A stretch of 64,000 nt of DNA, from the NCBI RefSeq assembly GCF_017916295.1, contig NZ_JAFMSS010000014.1:44176-108175 (forward strand). The letters run 5' to 3'. The DNA is from Rubellimicrobium arenae (GTDB taxonomy: Bacteria; Pseudomonadota; Alphaproteobacteria; Rhodobacterales; Rhodobacteraceae). The position numbers were made by a program, and so were the translations under genes. Below are positions 49,931 through 58,562 of this stretch, one piece after another. Below the pieces are notes generated by a model that did not search any database, was not told the DNA's origin, and was given only the letters and a program-made list of their open reading frames with translations. How positions within the stretch are numbered: the first letter of the stretch is position 1; each line of letters begins with the position of its first letter.

Positions 49931-51729
49931 GCGTTCCCCTCGAACAGACTGGTGACCTCGAACCGGCGCACATCCACGAGGCCCTTGTCGGAGAGGCGCA
50001 GCTCGGGGATGACTACCAGCGCCAGCAGTGAATGCTGCATGTAGGCATTGTTGAGGCGGCAGCCACATTCGGCCATGGCCTCGACCAGGCGCTGGGCACG
50101 GGCGGCGACGTCGATGGCCGGGGCGTCGGACATCAGCCCCGCGATGGGCAGCGGCACGAGGGCGGTCTCCTGCCCGTCCTTCCAGACGGTGACGCCCCCT
50201 CCGACCTCGGCCAGCCGGTTGGCGGCGGCCGCCATCATGGCGCGGTCGGTGCCGACCACGATCATGTGGTGGCTGTCATGGGCCACGGTCGAAGCGACCG
50301 CCATCCCCGGCCCGTAGCCGAAGCCCGACACGAAGGCGTTGGTCACCCCACCCGTTGCGCGGTGCCGCTCGACCAGCGCGATGTGCGCGACGGCGCCCTC
50401 GGGTTCGACAAGGCCGTCCCGCACGGGCAGGTCGGCGGCCAGGGCCTTGGTCGGGGCCTGGTTCTCGATGACGCCGATGACCTTCACGCGCACCTTCTCC
50501 CGGTCGTCGGGCGCGGGGACGGCAAAGTCCCGGGCCTCCAGCCACTTGCCCAGGCGCACCGTTTGCCGCGCCGCCTCGGGCCAGTCGTAGTGCGGGCATG
50601 TGACACGCAGGCGACCGTCCTCGGCCACGAGGCGTCCGCGCGCATAGACCGCCTCGATCGGCAGGGCGCGCAGGTCCGAGGTCAGGATCACGTCGGCGCG
50701 GCGGCCCGGGGCGATGGAGCCCAGCTCGCGTTCGAGGCCGAAATGCGTGGCGGTATTGATCGTGGCCATCTGGAGCGCGACCAGCGGGTCGCAGCCGCAG
50801 GCGATGGCGTGGCGCACGACGCGGTCCATGTGGCCGTCGTTGACCAGCGTGCCCGAATGGCAGTCATCCGTGCACAGGACGAAGTTGCGGGGATCAAGGC
50901 CCTTTTCGGTGATCGCGGTAATCTGGCTTTCCACGTCGTACCACGCGGAGCCCAGCCGCAGCATGGAGCGCATCCCTTGGCGGACGCGGTCGATCGCGTC
51001 GGACTCCCGGGTCCCCTCATGGTCGTCCGCCGCCCCGCCTGCGACATAGGCGTGGAACGGAACACCCCGGTCGGGGCTCGCGTAGTGGCCGCCCACCGTC
51101 TTGCCGGCGCGCATGGTCGCGGCCATCTCGGCCAGCATCTGCGGGTCGCCGGCCACGACGCCGGGGTAGTTCATCATCTCGCCCAAACCGACGATGCCGG
51201 GCCAGGACATGGCCTCCTCGACGTCCTCGGCGGTGATCTCGAAGCCGGTGGTCTCCAGCCCCGGGGCGCTCGGCGCGCAACTGGGCATCTGGGTGAAGAT
51301 GCTGATGGGCTGCAGCAGCGCCTCGTCGTGCATCATGCGGACGCCTGACAGGCCCAGGACGTTGGCGATCTCGTGCGGGTCGGTGAACATGGTCGTCGTG
51401 CCGTGCGGGATCACGGCGGCGGCGAACTCGGCGGGGGTCAGCATCCCGGATTCGATGTGCATGTGGCCGTCGCAAAGGCCGGGGATCAGGTAGCGGCCCT
51501 TGGCGTCCACGACCTGGGTCCCTTCGCCGATGCAGTGGCTCGCGTCGGGGCCGACATAGGCGAAGCGGCCTGCCGCGATGGCGACCTGCCAGCCGGGAAG
51601 GATCTCACGGCTCTGGACGTTGACGAGGAGGCCGCCCTGGATGACGAGGTCGGCAGGGGCGCGGCCCGCGGCCACGGCGACAAGGCGGGGGGCGCAATCG
51701 GCCCAGGAGGTCAGGACGGGGTCTTGCAT
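49927..51729 (-). CDS. ade: Adenine deaminase
   Basis: Metal-dependent amidohydrolase converting adenine to hypoxanthine and ammonia. 600 residues, slightly longer than E. coli Ade (588). Metal ligands in LCDGHMHIESGM, the carboxylate region VVGLGEMMN-like GIVGLGEMMNYPGV, FVLCTDDCHSG (metal Asp), TINTATHFGLERELG, and the C-terminal FVSGFGYGPGMAVASTVAHDSHH. Operon with amn: together they turn AMP into hypoxanthine without passing through adenosine or IMP. Confidence 0.96.
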   Translation of the reverse strand: MQDPVLTSWADCAPRLVAVAAGRAPADLVIQGGLLVNVQSREILPGWQVAIAAGRFAYVGPDASHCIGEGTQVVDAKGRYLIPGLCDGHMHIESGMLTPAEFAAAVIPHGTTTMFTDPHEIANVLGLSGVRMMHDEALLQPISIFTQMPSCAPSAPGLETTGFEITAEDVEEAMSWPGIVGLGEMMNYPGVVAGDPQMLAEMAATMRAGKTVGGHYASPDRGVPFHAYVAGGAADDHEGTRESDAIDRVRQGMRSMLRLGSAWYDVESQITAITEKGLDPRNFVLCTDDCHSGTLVNDGHMDRVVRHAIACGCDPLVALQMATINTATHFGLERELGSIAPGRRADVILTSDLRALPIEAVYARGRLVAEDGRLRVTCPHYDWPEAARQTVRLGKWLEARDFAVPAPDDREKVRVKVIGVIENQAPTKALAADLPVRDGLVEPEGAVAHIALVERHRATGGVTNAFVSGFGYGPGMAVASTVAHDSHHMIVVGTDRAMMAAAANRLAEVGGGVTVWKDGQETALVPLPIAGLMSDAPAIDVAARAQRLVEAMAECGCRLNNAYMQHSLLALVVIPELRLSDKGLVDVRRFEVTSLFEGNA

Positions 51730-51840
51730 GGCCCATTTGGGCGCAAGGCGCGCGCCCGCGCAAGCCCTGGCCTGGACCCAGAAGGCCGCGACGCCGGCCT
51801 ACTCCGTGCCTGCAGAGGGCCGCACCAGACCATGACGAAG

Positions 51841-51882
51841 CGTCACGCGCGCTCGGGCCGGGCCGATTCCCCGTCACGCGCG
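51841..51882. repeat. Direct repeats of CGTCACGCGCG, 31 bp apart
   Basis: The 11-mer CGTCACGCGCG occurs at 51841-51851 and 51872-51882, about three helical turns apart on the same face, in the gap between ade (divergent) and the DUF1810 gene, whose start is 34 nt after the second copy. Candidate binding site of a regulator that recognises tandem sites. Confidence 0.5.
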
Positions 51883-51916
51883 TTCTTCTCTGGATCTCAC
51901 GGACCCGAGCCCATCA

Positions 51917-52336
51917 ATGCCCGATCTCGACCGCTTCCTGCCCCCGCAGGACAACACCTACGCCAGCGCCATGGCCGAGCTTCGCCACGGCCGAAAGGAA
52001 AGCCACTGGATGTGGTGGATCTTTCCGCAACTCGCCGCGCTGGGCCGATCGCCCACCGCTAAGGCCTACGGCATCACGGACCTGGAGGAGGCCCGGGCCT
52101 ACCTCGCGCATCCCGTGCTCGGGTCCCGCCTGGTCGAGGCGGCGCGCGCGATGCTTCTGCACCCGGACCGCTCGCCCGAGTCGATCCTGGGTGGCATCGA
52201 CGCGCTGAAGCTGCGGTCCTGCGCGACGCTCTTTGCCAGCCTGCCGGACGCGCCTCCCGAGTTCCGCGCCCTCCTTGAGAGTTTCTACGATGGCCAGCCT
52301 GATCCATTGACCCAGCAGGCGCTGAACGCCCCCTGA
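51917..52336 (+). CDS. DUF1810 family protein
   Basis: 139 residues covering the full DUF1810 domain: LDRFLPPQDNTYASAMAELR, the hallmark KESHWMWWIFPQLAALGRSP, AKAYGITDLEEARAYLAHP, and GGIDALKLRSCATLFAS. Function unproven; the fold is small and helical and occurs widely in bacteria. Divergent from ade with a 187-nt gap that carries two direct repeats. Confidence 0.93.
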   Translation: MPDLDRFLPPQDNTYASAMAELRHGRKESHWMWWIFPQLAALGRSPTAKAYGITDLEEARAYLAHPVLGSRLVEAARAMLLHPDRSPESILGGIDALKLRSCATLFASLPDAPPEFRALLESFYDGQPDPLTQQALNAP

Positions 52337-52388
52337 CCAGGGCCGACCGGCCTTGCAGTCCGTGGTCGCCGGTCCCATCCTGCCGGGC

Positions 52389-53240
52389 ATGCCTACGCTG
52401 CTCTCTTTCGGTCACGGCTTCTCGGCCCGCGCGCTCGGTCATCTCCTGCGTCCACAGGGGTGGCGGGTCATCGGCACGGTCCGGAGCCCGGAGCGGCTGC
52501 GGGACCTCGAGGCGGACGGCGTCGATGGCGTGATCTGGCCGGGCGCGGACATGGGACCACTGCTCGACCAGGCCACCCACCTGCTCAGCTCGGTCGCCCC
52601 CGACGAAGCCGGGGATCCGGTCCTGCGCGCCCTGGGCCCGGAGATCGCGGCTCGGGCCACCCGGCTCGCCTGGGTCGGCTATCTTTCGACGACCGGAGTC
52701 TATGGCGACCGGCAGGGCGACTGGGTGGACGAATCCAGCGCCCTGACGCCGGCGACCCGGCGCGGTCGGCTGCGCGTCGAGGCGGAGGCGGCCTGGCGGG
52801 CCATCCCGGGGCTGCCGCTCCACATCTTCCGGCTCGCGGGGATCTATGGCCCGGGGCGCGGACCCTTCGAAAAGGTGCGGAACGGCACGGCGCGGCGGAT
52901 CATCAAGCCCAACCAGATGTTCTCGCGGATCCATGTGGATGACATCGCGCAGGTTCTGGCGGCGTCGATCGCCCGTCCCGAACCCGGCGCGATCTACAAC
53001 GTCTGCGACGACGATCCGGCCCCGCCCGAGGACGTGATCGCCCACGCGGCCGAGCTCCTGGGCCTGCCGATCCCGCCCGCACAGGATTTTGCGACCGCCG
53101 AGATGACTCCGATGGCGCGCAGCTTCTATGCGGAAAGCAAGCGGGTGCGGAACGACCGCATCAAGGACGAACTCGGAGTCCGGCTTCTTTATCCCGACTA
53201 CCGGACCGGGCTGCGGGCGCTGCTGGCCGCGGGGGACTAG
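52389..53240 (+). CDS. YeeZ-like NAD(P)-dependent epimerase/reductase
   Basis: 283 residues, atypical SDR of the YeeZ/Ylr290c type. The nucleotide loop is GHGFSARAL (residues 8-16); YLSTTGVYGDRQGDWVDE carries the Ser and an SDR-like Tyr without a standard YxxxK; HIFRLAGIYGPGRGPF and RIHVDDIAQVLAAS are typical. Substrate unknown. ATG at 52389 begins the conserved strand; an in-frame start 36 bases upstream adds non-conserved residues. A short terminator follows. Confidence 0.88.
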   Translation: MPTLLSFGHGFSARALGHLLRPQGWRVIGTVRSPERLRDLEADGVDGVIWPGADMGPLLDQATHLLSSVAPDEAGDPVLRALGPEIAARATRLAWVGYLSTTGVYGDRQGDWVDESSALTPATRRGRLRVEAEAAWRAIPGLPLHIFRLAGIYGPGRGPFEKVRNGTARRIIKPNQMFSRIHVDDIAQVLAASIARPEPGAIYNVCDDDPAPPEDVIAHAAELLGLPIPPAQDFATAEMTPMARSFYAESKRVRNDRIKDELGVRLLYPDYRTGLRALLAAGD

Positions 53241-53241
53241 G

Positions 53242-53262
53242 GTCACGTCCTTGTGACTTTTT
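53242..53262 (+). terminator. Intrinsic terminator after the YeeZ-like gene
   Basis: GTCAC (53242-53246), 6-nt loop, GTGAC (53253-53257) directly followed by TTTTTCTT. The stem is short, but a U run of this length is exceptional in this GC-rich DNA and it starts 2 nt after the stop codon. Confidence 0.7.
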
Positions 53263-53286
53263 CTTCCGGCGCGGGGTTGAACGCCC

Positions 53287-53345
53287 ACAGCCGCTGTCCA
53301 TATGCGGCTGTAGCGGACCGGGCCCCTCTGACGACCTCGCGTCGT
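53287..53345 (+). promoter_or_regulatory. Structured leader upstream of the TerC gene
   Basis: Two stems in the 196-nt interval before terC: ACAGCCGC (53287-53294) with GCGGCTGT (53304-53311), eight perfect pairs and a 9-nt loop, and ACGAC (53331-53335) with GTCGT (53341-53345). TerC-family genes often follow the Mn2+-sensing yybP-ykoY riboswitch, but I do not see that element's GGGGAGUA core here. Confidence 0.4.
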
Positions 53346-53436
53346 GATGTCGGACCGCATCGAGCGTGCTCGGTGTCCTGGCCCTTTTCGCCCGACCTCC
53401 GATGCGCGTTCCCTGAAACGTGGACGTGAGGTCGTC

Positions 53437-54441
53437 ATGGAACTTCTTCTGTTATCTTTCCTGGGCACGCCGCTCTGGATGTGGCTGCTCTTCATCGGGA
53501 TCGTCATCGCGCTCCTGGCCTTCGACCTGGGGGTCCTGCACAAGGACGACCACGAGATCGGCGTGGCCGAGAGCCTCAAGCTGTCTTCCCTCTACATCGC
53601 CCTGGGGCTGGCCTTCGCAGGATTCGTCTGGTGGCAGATCGGCGGACAGGAGGCGCAGTACTACCTGACCGCCTTCGTGGTCGAAAAGACGCTGGCGATG
53701 GACAACGTGTTCGTCATCGCCCTGATCTTCAGCTTCTTCGCGATCCCGCGCCTGTACCAGCACCGCGTGCTGTTCTGGGGCATCCTGGGCGTGATCCTGC
53801 TGCGCGGGATCATGATCGGGCTCGGTGCGACGCTGGTCGCCCAGTACCACTGGGTGCTCTACATCTTTGCGACCTTCCTGATCTTCACCGGCGTCAAGAT
53901 GATGTTCGGTGGCGAGAAGGAGCACGACATCTCCTCCAATCCGGTGCTGCGCTTCCTCAAGCGCCGGATGAACGTCACGGACGAGCTGCATGGGCACGAC
54001 TTCTTCGTGAAGAAGCCCGACGCCTCGGGCCGGATGGTGCGCTTTGCCACGCCGCTCTTCCTGGCTCTGGTGCTGATCGAGATCGCGGACCTGGTCTTTG
54101 CGGTGGACTCGGTTCCCGCCGTGTTCGCGATCACGACGGACCCGTTCATCGTCTACACGTCCAACATCTTCGCGATCCTGGGCCTGCGGGCGCTCTACTT
54201 CGCGCTGGCGGCGATCCTGCACCGCTTCCACTACCTGAAATACGCGCTGTCGCTGCTCCTGGTGTTCATCGGATCGAAGATCTTCGTCGCCGACCTGATG
54301 GGCTGGGAGAAGTTCCCCGCGGGCTGGTCGCTGGGGATCACCTTCGCCATCCTTGCGGCCGGCGTGGCGTTCTCGCTCTGGAAGACGCGGGGCGAGGTGG
54401 AGCATGACCACCATGACCGGAAGGCCGTCACGGCCGAATGA
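53437..54441 (+). CDS. TerC/Alx-family membrane protein (metal exporter-like)
   Basis: 334 residues with seven to nine membrane helices. TerC marks: LAFDLGVLHKDDHEIG, TAFVVEKTLAMDNVFVIALIF with membrane Asp/Asn residues, and LIEIADLVFAVDSVPAVFAIT with acidic residues in a helix. Alx and related proteins are linked to Mn2+ export and pH response; the tellurite name is historical. The C-terminus has a His/Asp cluster (EHDHHDRK). The ATG at 53437 was chosen because it starts the first helix; a longer form from 53344 is less likely. Confidence 0.93.
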   Translation: MELLLLSFLGTPLWMWLLFIGIVIALLAFDLGVLHKDDHEIGVAESLKLSSLYIALGLAFAGFVWWQIGGQEAQYYLTAFVVEKTLAMDNVFVIALIFSFFAIPRLYQHRVLFWGILGVILLRGIMIGLGATLVAQYHWVLYIFATFLIFTGVKMMFGGEKEHDISSNPVLRFLKRRMNVTDELHGHDFFVKKPDASGRMVRFATPLFLALVLIEIADLVFAVDSVPAVFAITTDPFIVYTSNIFAILGLRALYFALAAILHRFHYLKYALSLLLVFIGSKIFVADLMGWEKFPAGWSLGITFAILAAGVAFSLWKTRGEVEHDHHDRKAVTAE

Positions 54442-54452
54442 CGGCAACGATG

Positions 54453-54477
54453 ACGCCCGGGTCCCGCGCCCGGGCGT
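54453..54477. terminator. Bidirectional hairpin between terC and dxs
   Basis: ACGCCCGGG (54453-54461) and CCCGGGCGT (54469-54477), nine perfect pairs with a 7-nt loop, 11 nt after the terC stop and 6 nt after the end of the convergent dxs gene. Confidence 0.65.
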
Positions 54478-54483
54478 TCCCCA

Positions 54484-56424
54484 TCAGGCCCGCTTGCCGA
54501 CCACCGCCACGCCCAGCACCTCAAGGACCCTGGCCTCGATGTCCTCGGCGTTGAGGCGGGCCTCGGCGTACATGTCGCGCGGGCTTGCCTGGTCGATGAA
54601 GGTGTCGGGCAGGCACATGGAGCGGAACTTCAGGCCCCCGTCAAAGACGCCCTCCTCCGCCAGGAGCTGGGCGACATGGGAGCCGAAGCCGCCCACCGCC
54701 CCTTCCTCGATGGTGATGAGCACCTCATGCCGGCGGGCGAGGTCCAGGATCATGTCGCGATCGAGCGGCTTGGCGAAGCGGGCGTCGGCAACCGTCGGGC
54801 GGATGCCCCGGGCCTCCAGCGCCTCGGCGGCCTTCAGGGCCTCCTGCAGGCGGGTGCCAAGGGACAGGAGGGCGACGCCCGAGCCGTCGCGGATGATCCG
54901 GCCCCTGCCGATCTCCAGCGGCGGGGCGTCCCAGTCGATCTCCACGCCCACGCCCTCGCCCCGTGGGAACCGGAAGGCGATCGGGCCCTGGTCGTGCGCG
55001 GCGGCGGTGACGACCATCCGTGCGAGTTCGGCCTCGTCGGCGGCGGCCATGACCACGAAGCCGGGAAGATTGGCCAGGAAGGCCACGTCGAAGCTGCCCG
55101 CATGCGTGGCGCCGTCGGCGCCCACCAGCCCCGCGCGGTCGATGGCAAAGCGGACGGGCAGGCGCTGGATCGCCACGTCGTGGACGACCTGATCGTAACC
55201 GCGCTGCAGGAAGGTCGAGTAGATCGCGCAGAAGGGCTTCAGCCCCCCGGCGGCCATCCCGGCGGCAAAGGTGACGGCGTGCTGTTCGGCGATGCCGACG
55301 TCGAAGCAGCGGCCCGAAAAGCGGTCCATGAACTTCGAAAGGCCGGTGCCGTCCGGCATGGCGGCGGTGACGGCGACGATGGCGCGGTCGCGGGCGGCGC
55401 ACCGGACCAGCGCATCGGCGAAGACGCTCGTGTAGCTGGGCGCGTTGGACGGCGCCTTGGCTTGCGTGCCGGTCACCACGTCGAACTTGTTGGTGGCGTG
55501 GCCGCGGTCGGCGGCAGCCTCGGCCGGAGCATAGCCCTTGCCCTTGCGGGTGATGGCGTGGATCAGGACCGGCCCTGTCGCCCGCGCCTTGACGGTGCGC
55601 AGCACCGAGAGGAGCTGCTCCATGTCGTGCCCGTCCACCGGGCCCACATAGGAGAAGCCGAGCTCGTCGAACAGCGTGCCATGACCCACGGCCAGATGCT
55701 TGAGGGCGTCCTTGGCCCGCTTGGCCCCTTCGCGGAGCGGTTCGGGCAGGAAGCCGGCGGCGGCCTTGACGGCGGCGCGGAGATCCTGGAACGGCGCGCC
55801 GGCGTAAAGCCGGGTGAGGTAGGCCGACATCGCCCCGACAGGCGGAGCGATCGACATCTCGTTGTCGTTGAGGATCACGAACATCCGCGTGCCGAGGTGG
55901 CCCGCGTTGTTCATGGCCTCATAGGCCATGCCGGCGCTGATGGACCCGTCGCCGATCACGGCGATGCAGTCGCCGAGGCCGCAATGATCCGGAGGCTCGG
56001 CCCCGAGGTCGCGCGCCACGGCCAGGCCCAGCGCCGCCGAGATCGACGTGGAGGAATGCGCCGCGCCGAAGGGGTCGTAGGGGGACTCGCTCCGCTTGGT
56101 GAAGCCGGACAGGCCATCCTTCTGCCGCAGGGTGCGGATGCGGTCCCGGCGCCCCGTGAGGATCTTGTGCGGGTAGGCCTGATGGCCGACATCCCAGACG
56201 ACCCGGTCGCGCGGCGTGTCGAAGACCGCATGAAGCGCCACGGTCAGCTCCACCACGCCCAGGCCCGCGCCGAGGTGTCCGCCGGTGACCGACACGGCCG
56301 AGATGGTTTCGGCCCGAAGCTCGTCGGCGACCTGCCGAAGCTGGCTATCGGTCAGGCCCTTGAGGTCGCGAGGATCGCGCACCCGGTCGAGCAGGGGCGT
56401 GCGGGGACGGTTCGGTTCGGTCAT
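54484..56424 (-). CDS. dxs: 1-deoxy-D-xylulose-5-phosphate synthase
   Basis: Thiamine-diphosphate enzyme condensing pyruvate and glyceraldehyde 3-phosphate, the entry and main flux step of the MEP pathway. 646 residues. SVTGGHLGAGLGVVELTVAL with catalytic His, WDVGHQAYPHKILTGR, GAAHSSTSISAALG, TPP/Mg motif IGDGSISAGMAYEAMNNAG ... LNDNEMS, catalytic Glu in DVGIAEQHAVTFAAGM, and FAIDRAGLVGADGATHAG. ATG at 56424 has GGAAGTG upstream; a GTG at 56433 overlapping the ispA stop is an alternative. Last gene of the hdac-xseB-ispA-dxs operon. Confidence 0.97.
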   Translation of the reverse strand: MTEPNRPRTPLLDRVRDPRDLKGLTDSQLRQVADELRAETISAVSVTGGHLGAGLGVVELTVALHAVFDTPRDRVVWDVGHQAYPHKILTGRRDRIRTLRQKDGLSGFTKRSESPYDPFGAAHSSTSISAALGLAVARDLGAEPPDHCGLGDCIAVIGDGSISAGMAYEAMNNAGHLGTRMFVILNDNEMSIAPPVGAMSAYLTRLYAGAPFQDLRAAVKAAAGFLPEPLREGAKRAKDALKHLAVGHGTLFDELGFSYVGPVDGHDMEQLLSVLRTVKARATGPVLIHAITRKGKGYAPAEAAADRGHATNKFDVVTGTQAKAPSNAPSYTSVFADALVRCAARDRAIVAVTAAMPDGTGLSKFMDRFSGRCFDVGIAEQHAVTFAAGMAAGGLKPFCAIYSTFLQRGYDQVVHDVAIQRLPVRFAIDRAGLVGADGATHAGSFDVAFLANLPGFVVMAAADEAELARMVVTAAAHDQGPIAFRFPRGEGVGVEIDWDAPPLEIGRGRIIRDGSGVALLSLGTRLQEALKAAEALEARGIRPTVADARFAKPLDRDMILDLARRHEVLITIEEGAVGGFGSHVAQLLAEEGVFDGGLKFRSMCLPDTFIDQASPRDMYAEARLNAEDIEARVLEVLGVAVVGKRA

Positions 56425-56429
56425 GGCAT

Positions 56430-57338
56430 TCACTTCCGGCGGGTCGTGACGAAGCGGGCGGCCTCGCGCAGGGGGGCGGCCGCCTCGCCATAGGGGTCGA
56501 GCGCCGCGCAGGCCTCCTCGACAAGCGATCTGGCGCGGTCCTTGGCCCCGTCGAGGCCCAGGAGGGAAACGAAGGTCGCCTTGCCCCGTCCGGCATCCTT
56601 GCCGATGGCCTTGCCCACCTCTTCCGCGCTACCCTCCACGTCGAGGATGTCGTCCGCGATCTGGAAGGCGAGGCCCAGCGCATCCCCATAGGCCAGGAGG
56701 GCCGACGCGTCCGCCCCCGCCATGCGGGGCCCTGCCGCGGCCGACCAGCTGATCAGCGCGCCCGTCTTGCGGGCCTGGAGGGCGGTGATGTCCGTAAGGC
56801 CAAGCGGCGCGGCGGCCGTTTCGGCGGCGATGTCGAGCGCCTGCCCGCCCACCATTCCCGCCACTCCGGCCGCCCGGGCCAGCGTGAGGGCGAGCGCGAG
56901 CCGAGCCTCGGGCGGGCATCCGGCCCCGCACACCAGCTCGAAGGCCAGCGACTGGAGCGCGTCCCCCGCAAGGACCGCCGTGGCTTCGTCCCAGGCCCTG
57001 TGAACCGTCGGCCGCCCGCGACGCAGGTCGTCGTCGTCCATGCAGGGCAGGTCGTCATGGATCAGCGAATAGGCGTGAAGCGCCTCGATGGCGGCGGCGG
57101 CGGGCGCGGCCTGCGCGTCGGTCAGCCCGTGAAGGCGCGCGCCCTCCATGACCAGGAAACCCCGCAGGCCCTTGCCCCCCTCGCAGGCGTAGAGCATCGC
57201 AGCGGCCACGGGACCGGGTTCCCCCGAAAGGGCGCGGCGCAGCTCGGCCTCGGCGGCGGCGCGGGCCCGAGCGAGGGCCGCATCGAAGGACAGGGGCCCG
57301 GCACCCGGCCGGGCTACCCGCAGGGCGCTGTCGGACAT
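56430..57338 (-). CDS. ispA: Farnesyl diphosphate synthase
   Basis: Makes FPP from IPP and DMAPP/GPP, the primer for the long-chain synthase at 30420. 302 residues. GGKGLRGFLVMEG, first Asp-rich motif LIHDDLPCMDDDDLRRG with the bacterial two-residue insertion, GGQALDI, LQARKTGALI and second motif FQIADDILDVEG. The start at 57338 follows xseB by 7 nt; dxs begins at or beside its stop codon. Confidence 0.96.
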   Translation of the reverse strand: MSDSALRVARPGAGPLSFDAALARARAAAEAELRRALSGEPGPVAAAMLYACEGGKGLRGFLVMEGARLHGLTDAQAAPAAAAIEALHAYSLIHDDLPCMDDDDLRRGRPTVHRAWDEATAVLAGDALQSLAFELVCGAGCPPEARLALALTLARAAGVAGMVGGQALDIAAETAAAPLGLTDITALQARKTGALISWSAAAGPRMAGADASALLAYGDALGLAFQIADDILDVEGSAEEVGKAIGKDAGRGKATFVSLLGLDGAKDRARSLVEEACAALDPYGEAAAPLREAARFVTTRRK

Positions 57339-57345
57339 TCCGGAT

Positions 57346-57588
57346 TCAGCCGGCGTCGAAGGGCTGGAGCCCGGCCGGCTGGCCGCCGTCGCCCAGCGTG
57401 ATCTTCGACACCTTCTCCTCAGCCTCGGCGAGCTTCTGCTGGCAGCGGGCGCGCAGGGCCGCGCCACGCTCATAGAGCCTGATCGAGTCATCGAGCGCGA
57501 CGTCGCCACGCTCCAGGCGCGTGACCACGCCCTCGAGTTCCGCAAGCGCCTCCTCGAAGGTCATCTCGTTGATGGGTTTCTCGCTCAC
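57346..57588 (-). CDS. xseB: Exodeoxyribonuclease VII small subunit
   Basis: 80 residues, a three-helix accessory subunit of exonuclease VII. EMTFEEALAELEGVVTRLERGDVALDDSIRLYERG is the family core (seen here in residues 8-42), followed by RCQQKLAEAEEKV. GTG start overlapping the stop of the deacetylase-like gene (GTGA). The large subunit xseA is not in the window; xseB-ispA linkage is common in proteobacteria. Confidence 0.95.
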   Translation of the reverse strand: MSEKPINEMTFEEALAELEGVVTRLERGDVALDDSIRLYERGAALRARCQQKLAEAEEKVSKITLGDGGQPAGLQPFDAG

Positions 57589-58511
57589 GCTTGTCCTCCC
57601 AGGGCCGCCACATGCGCCGCCACGCCGTCGCGCAGGGCGCCGAGGTCATAGCCTCCTTCGAGGACGGATACCACGCGCCCCGCGCAACTTTGCTGCGCCA
57701 CCTCGCAGAGCCTTGAGGTCGTCCAGCCGAAATCCGCTGTCTCCAGCAGGAGGCCGCCCAGGGGATCGTCCCTGTGCGCGTCGAAGCCTGCCGAGATCAG
57801 CAGGAGGTCCGGCGCATGGGCCCTGAGGCGGGGCAGGACGTGGTCGGCCACGACCTGACGGTACCCGGCGCTGCCGATGCCGGCCGCCAGGGGCAGGTTC
57901 AGGACCGTGCCATGCGGCCCTTCGTCGGCAGCGTCGCCGGTCCCGGGGAACAGGGGCGACTGGTGCGTGGACACGAACAGGATGCGCGGGTCCTCCTCGA
58001 CCAAGGCCTGGGTGCCGTTCCCGTGGTGGACGTCGAAGTCCACGATGGCCACGCGTTCCGCGCCATGGACGTCGATGGCCCGCCGCGCCGCGAGCGCCAC
58101 GTTCCCGAACAGGCAGAAGCCCATGGGCGTGCGGGCCAAAGCGTGATGCCCCGGTGGCCGCACCGCCGCAAAGGCCGCAGGGTGGGCGCCCTCCATGACC
58201 AGGTCCACCGCCCGAAGCGCCGCCCCTGCCCCCAGCCGCGCGGCGCGGACCGAGCCGGCCGACAGGTAGGTGTCGGGGTCGAGCGGCACCTGGCCCCGGG
58301 CCGGCTCACGCCGGGCCAGCGCCTCCAGATAGCCTGGAGGGTGGAGGACCGTGAGCTCCTCGTCCGTGGCTTCGGCGGCTTCATGCCGCGCAAGGGTCAG
58401 GCCCGCCAGACCCGCCAGAACGGCGGCGTACCGCTCCGGCCGCTCGGGATGCCCGGGCGGGGGCTGGTGGCGCGCGCAATCGGAGTGGGTCAGGAGAACC
58501 GGAATGGACAT
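57585..58511 (-). CDS. Histone deacetylase family protein (acetylpolyamine amidohydrolase/AcuC-like)
   Basis: 308 residues, zinc-dependent deacylase of the class II HDAC-like bacterial group. Catalytic pair in AVRPPGHHALAR, zinc ligands in VAIVDFDVHHGNGTQ and ISAGFDAHRDDPLGG, and the transition-state Tyr in LEGGYDLGAL. HPERPERYAAVL at the N-terminus is standard. Substrate may be acetylated polyamines or proteins; unknown. First gene of the operon leading into xseB-ispA-dxs. Confidence 0.94.
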   Translation of the reverse strand: MSIPVLLTHSDCARHQPPPGHPERPERYAAVLAGLAGLTLARHEAAEATDEELTVLHPPGYLEALARREPARGQVPLDPDTYLSAGSVRAARLGAGAALRAVDLVMEGAHPAAFAAVRPPGHHALARTPMGFCLFGNVALAARRAIDVHGAERVAIVDFDVHHGNGTQALVEEDPRILFVSTHQSPLFPGTGDAADEGPHGTVLNLPLAAGIGSAGYRQVVADHVLPRLRAHAPDLLLISAGFDAHRDDPLGGLLLETADFGWTTSRLCEVAQQSCAGRVVSVLEGGYDLGALRDGVAAHVAALGGQA

Positions 58512-58562
58512 AGCCACCACAAGAGCGGCAGACCGGCGCGGACGCAAGCGCCGGAGGTCCCC

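Noticed and set aside
53241..53436. yybP-ykoY manganese riboswitch upstream of terC
   Set aside because: Expected from the gene family, but the conserved GGGGAGUA loop and partner segments were not found; only generic stems are present, so I report the leader but not the riboswitch.
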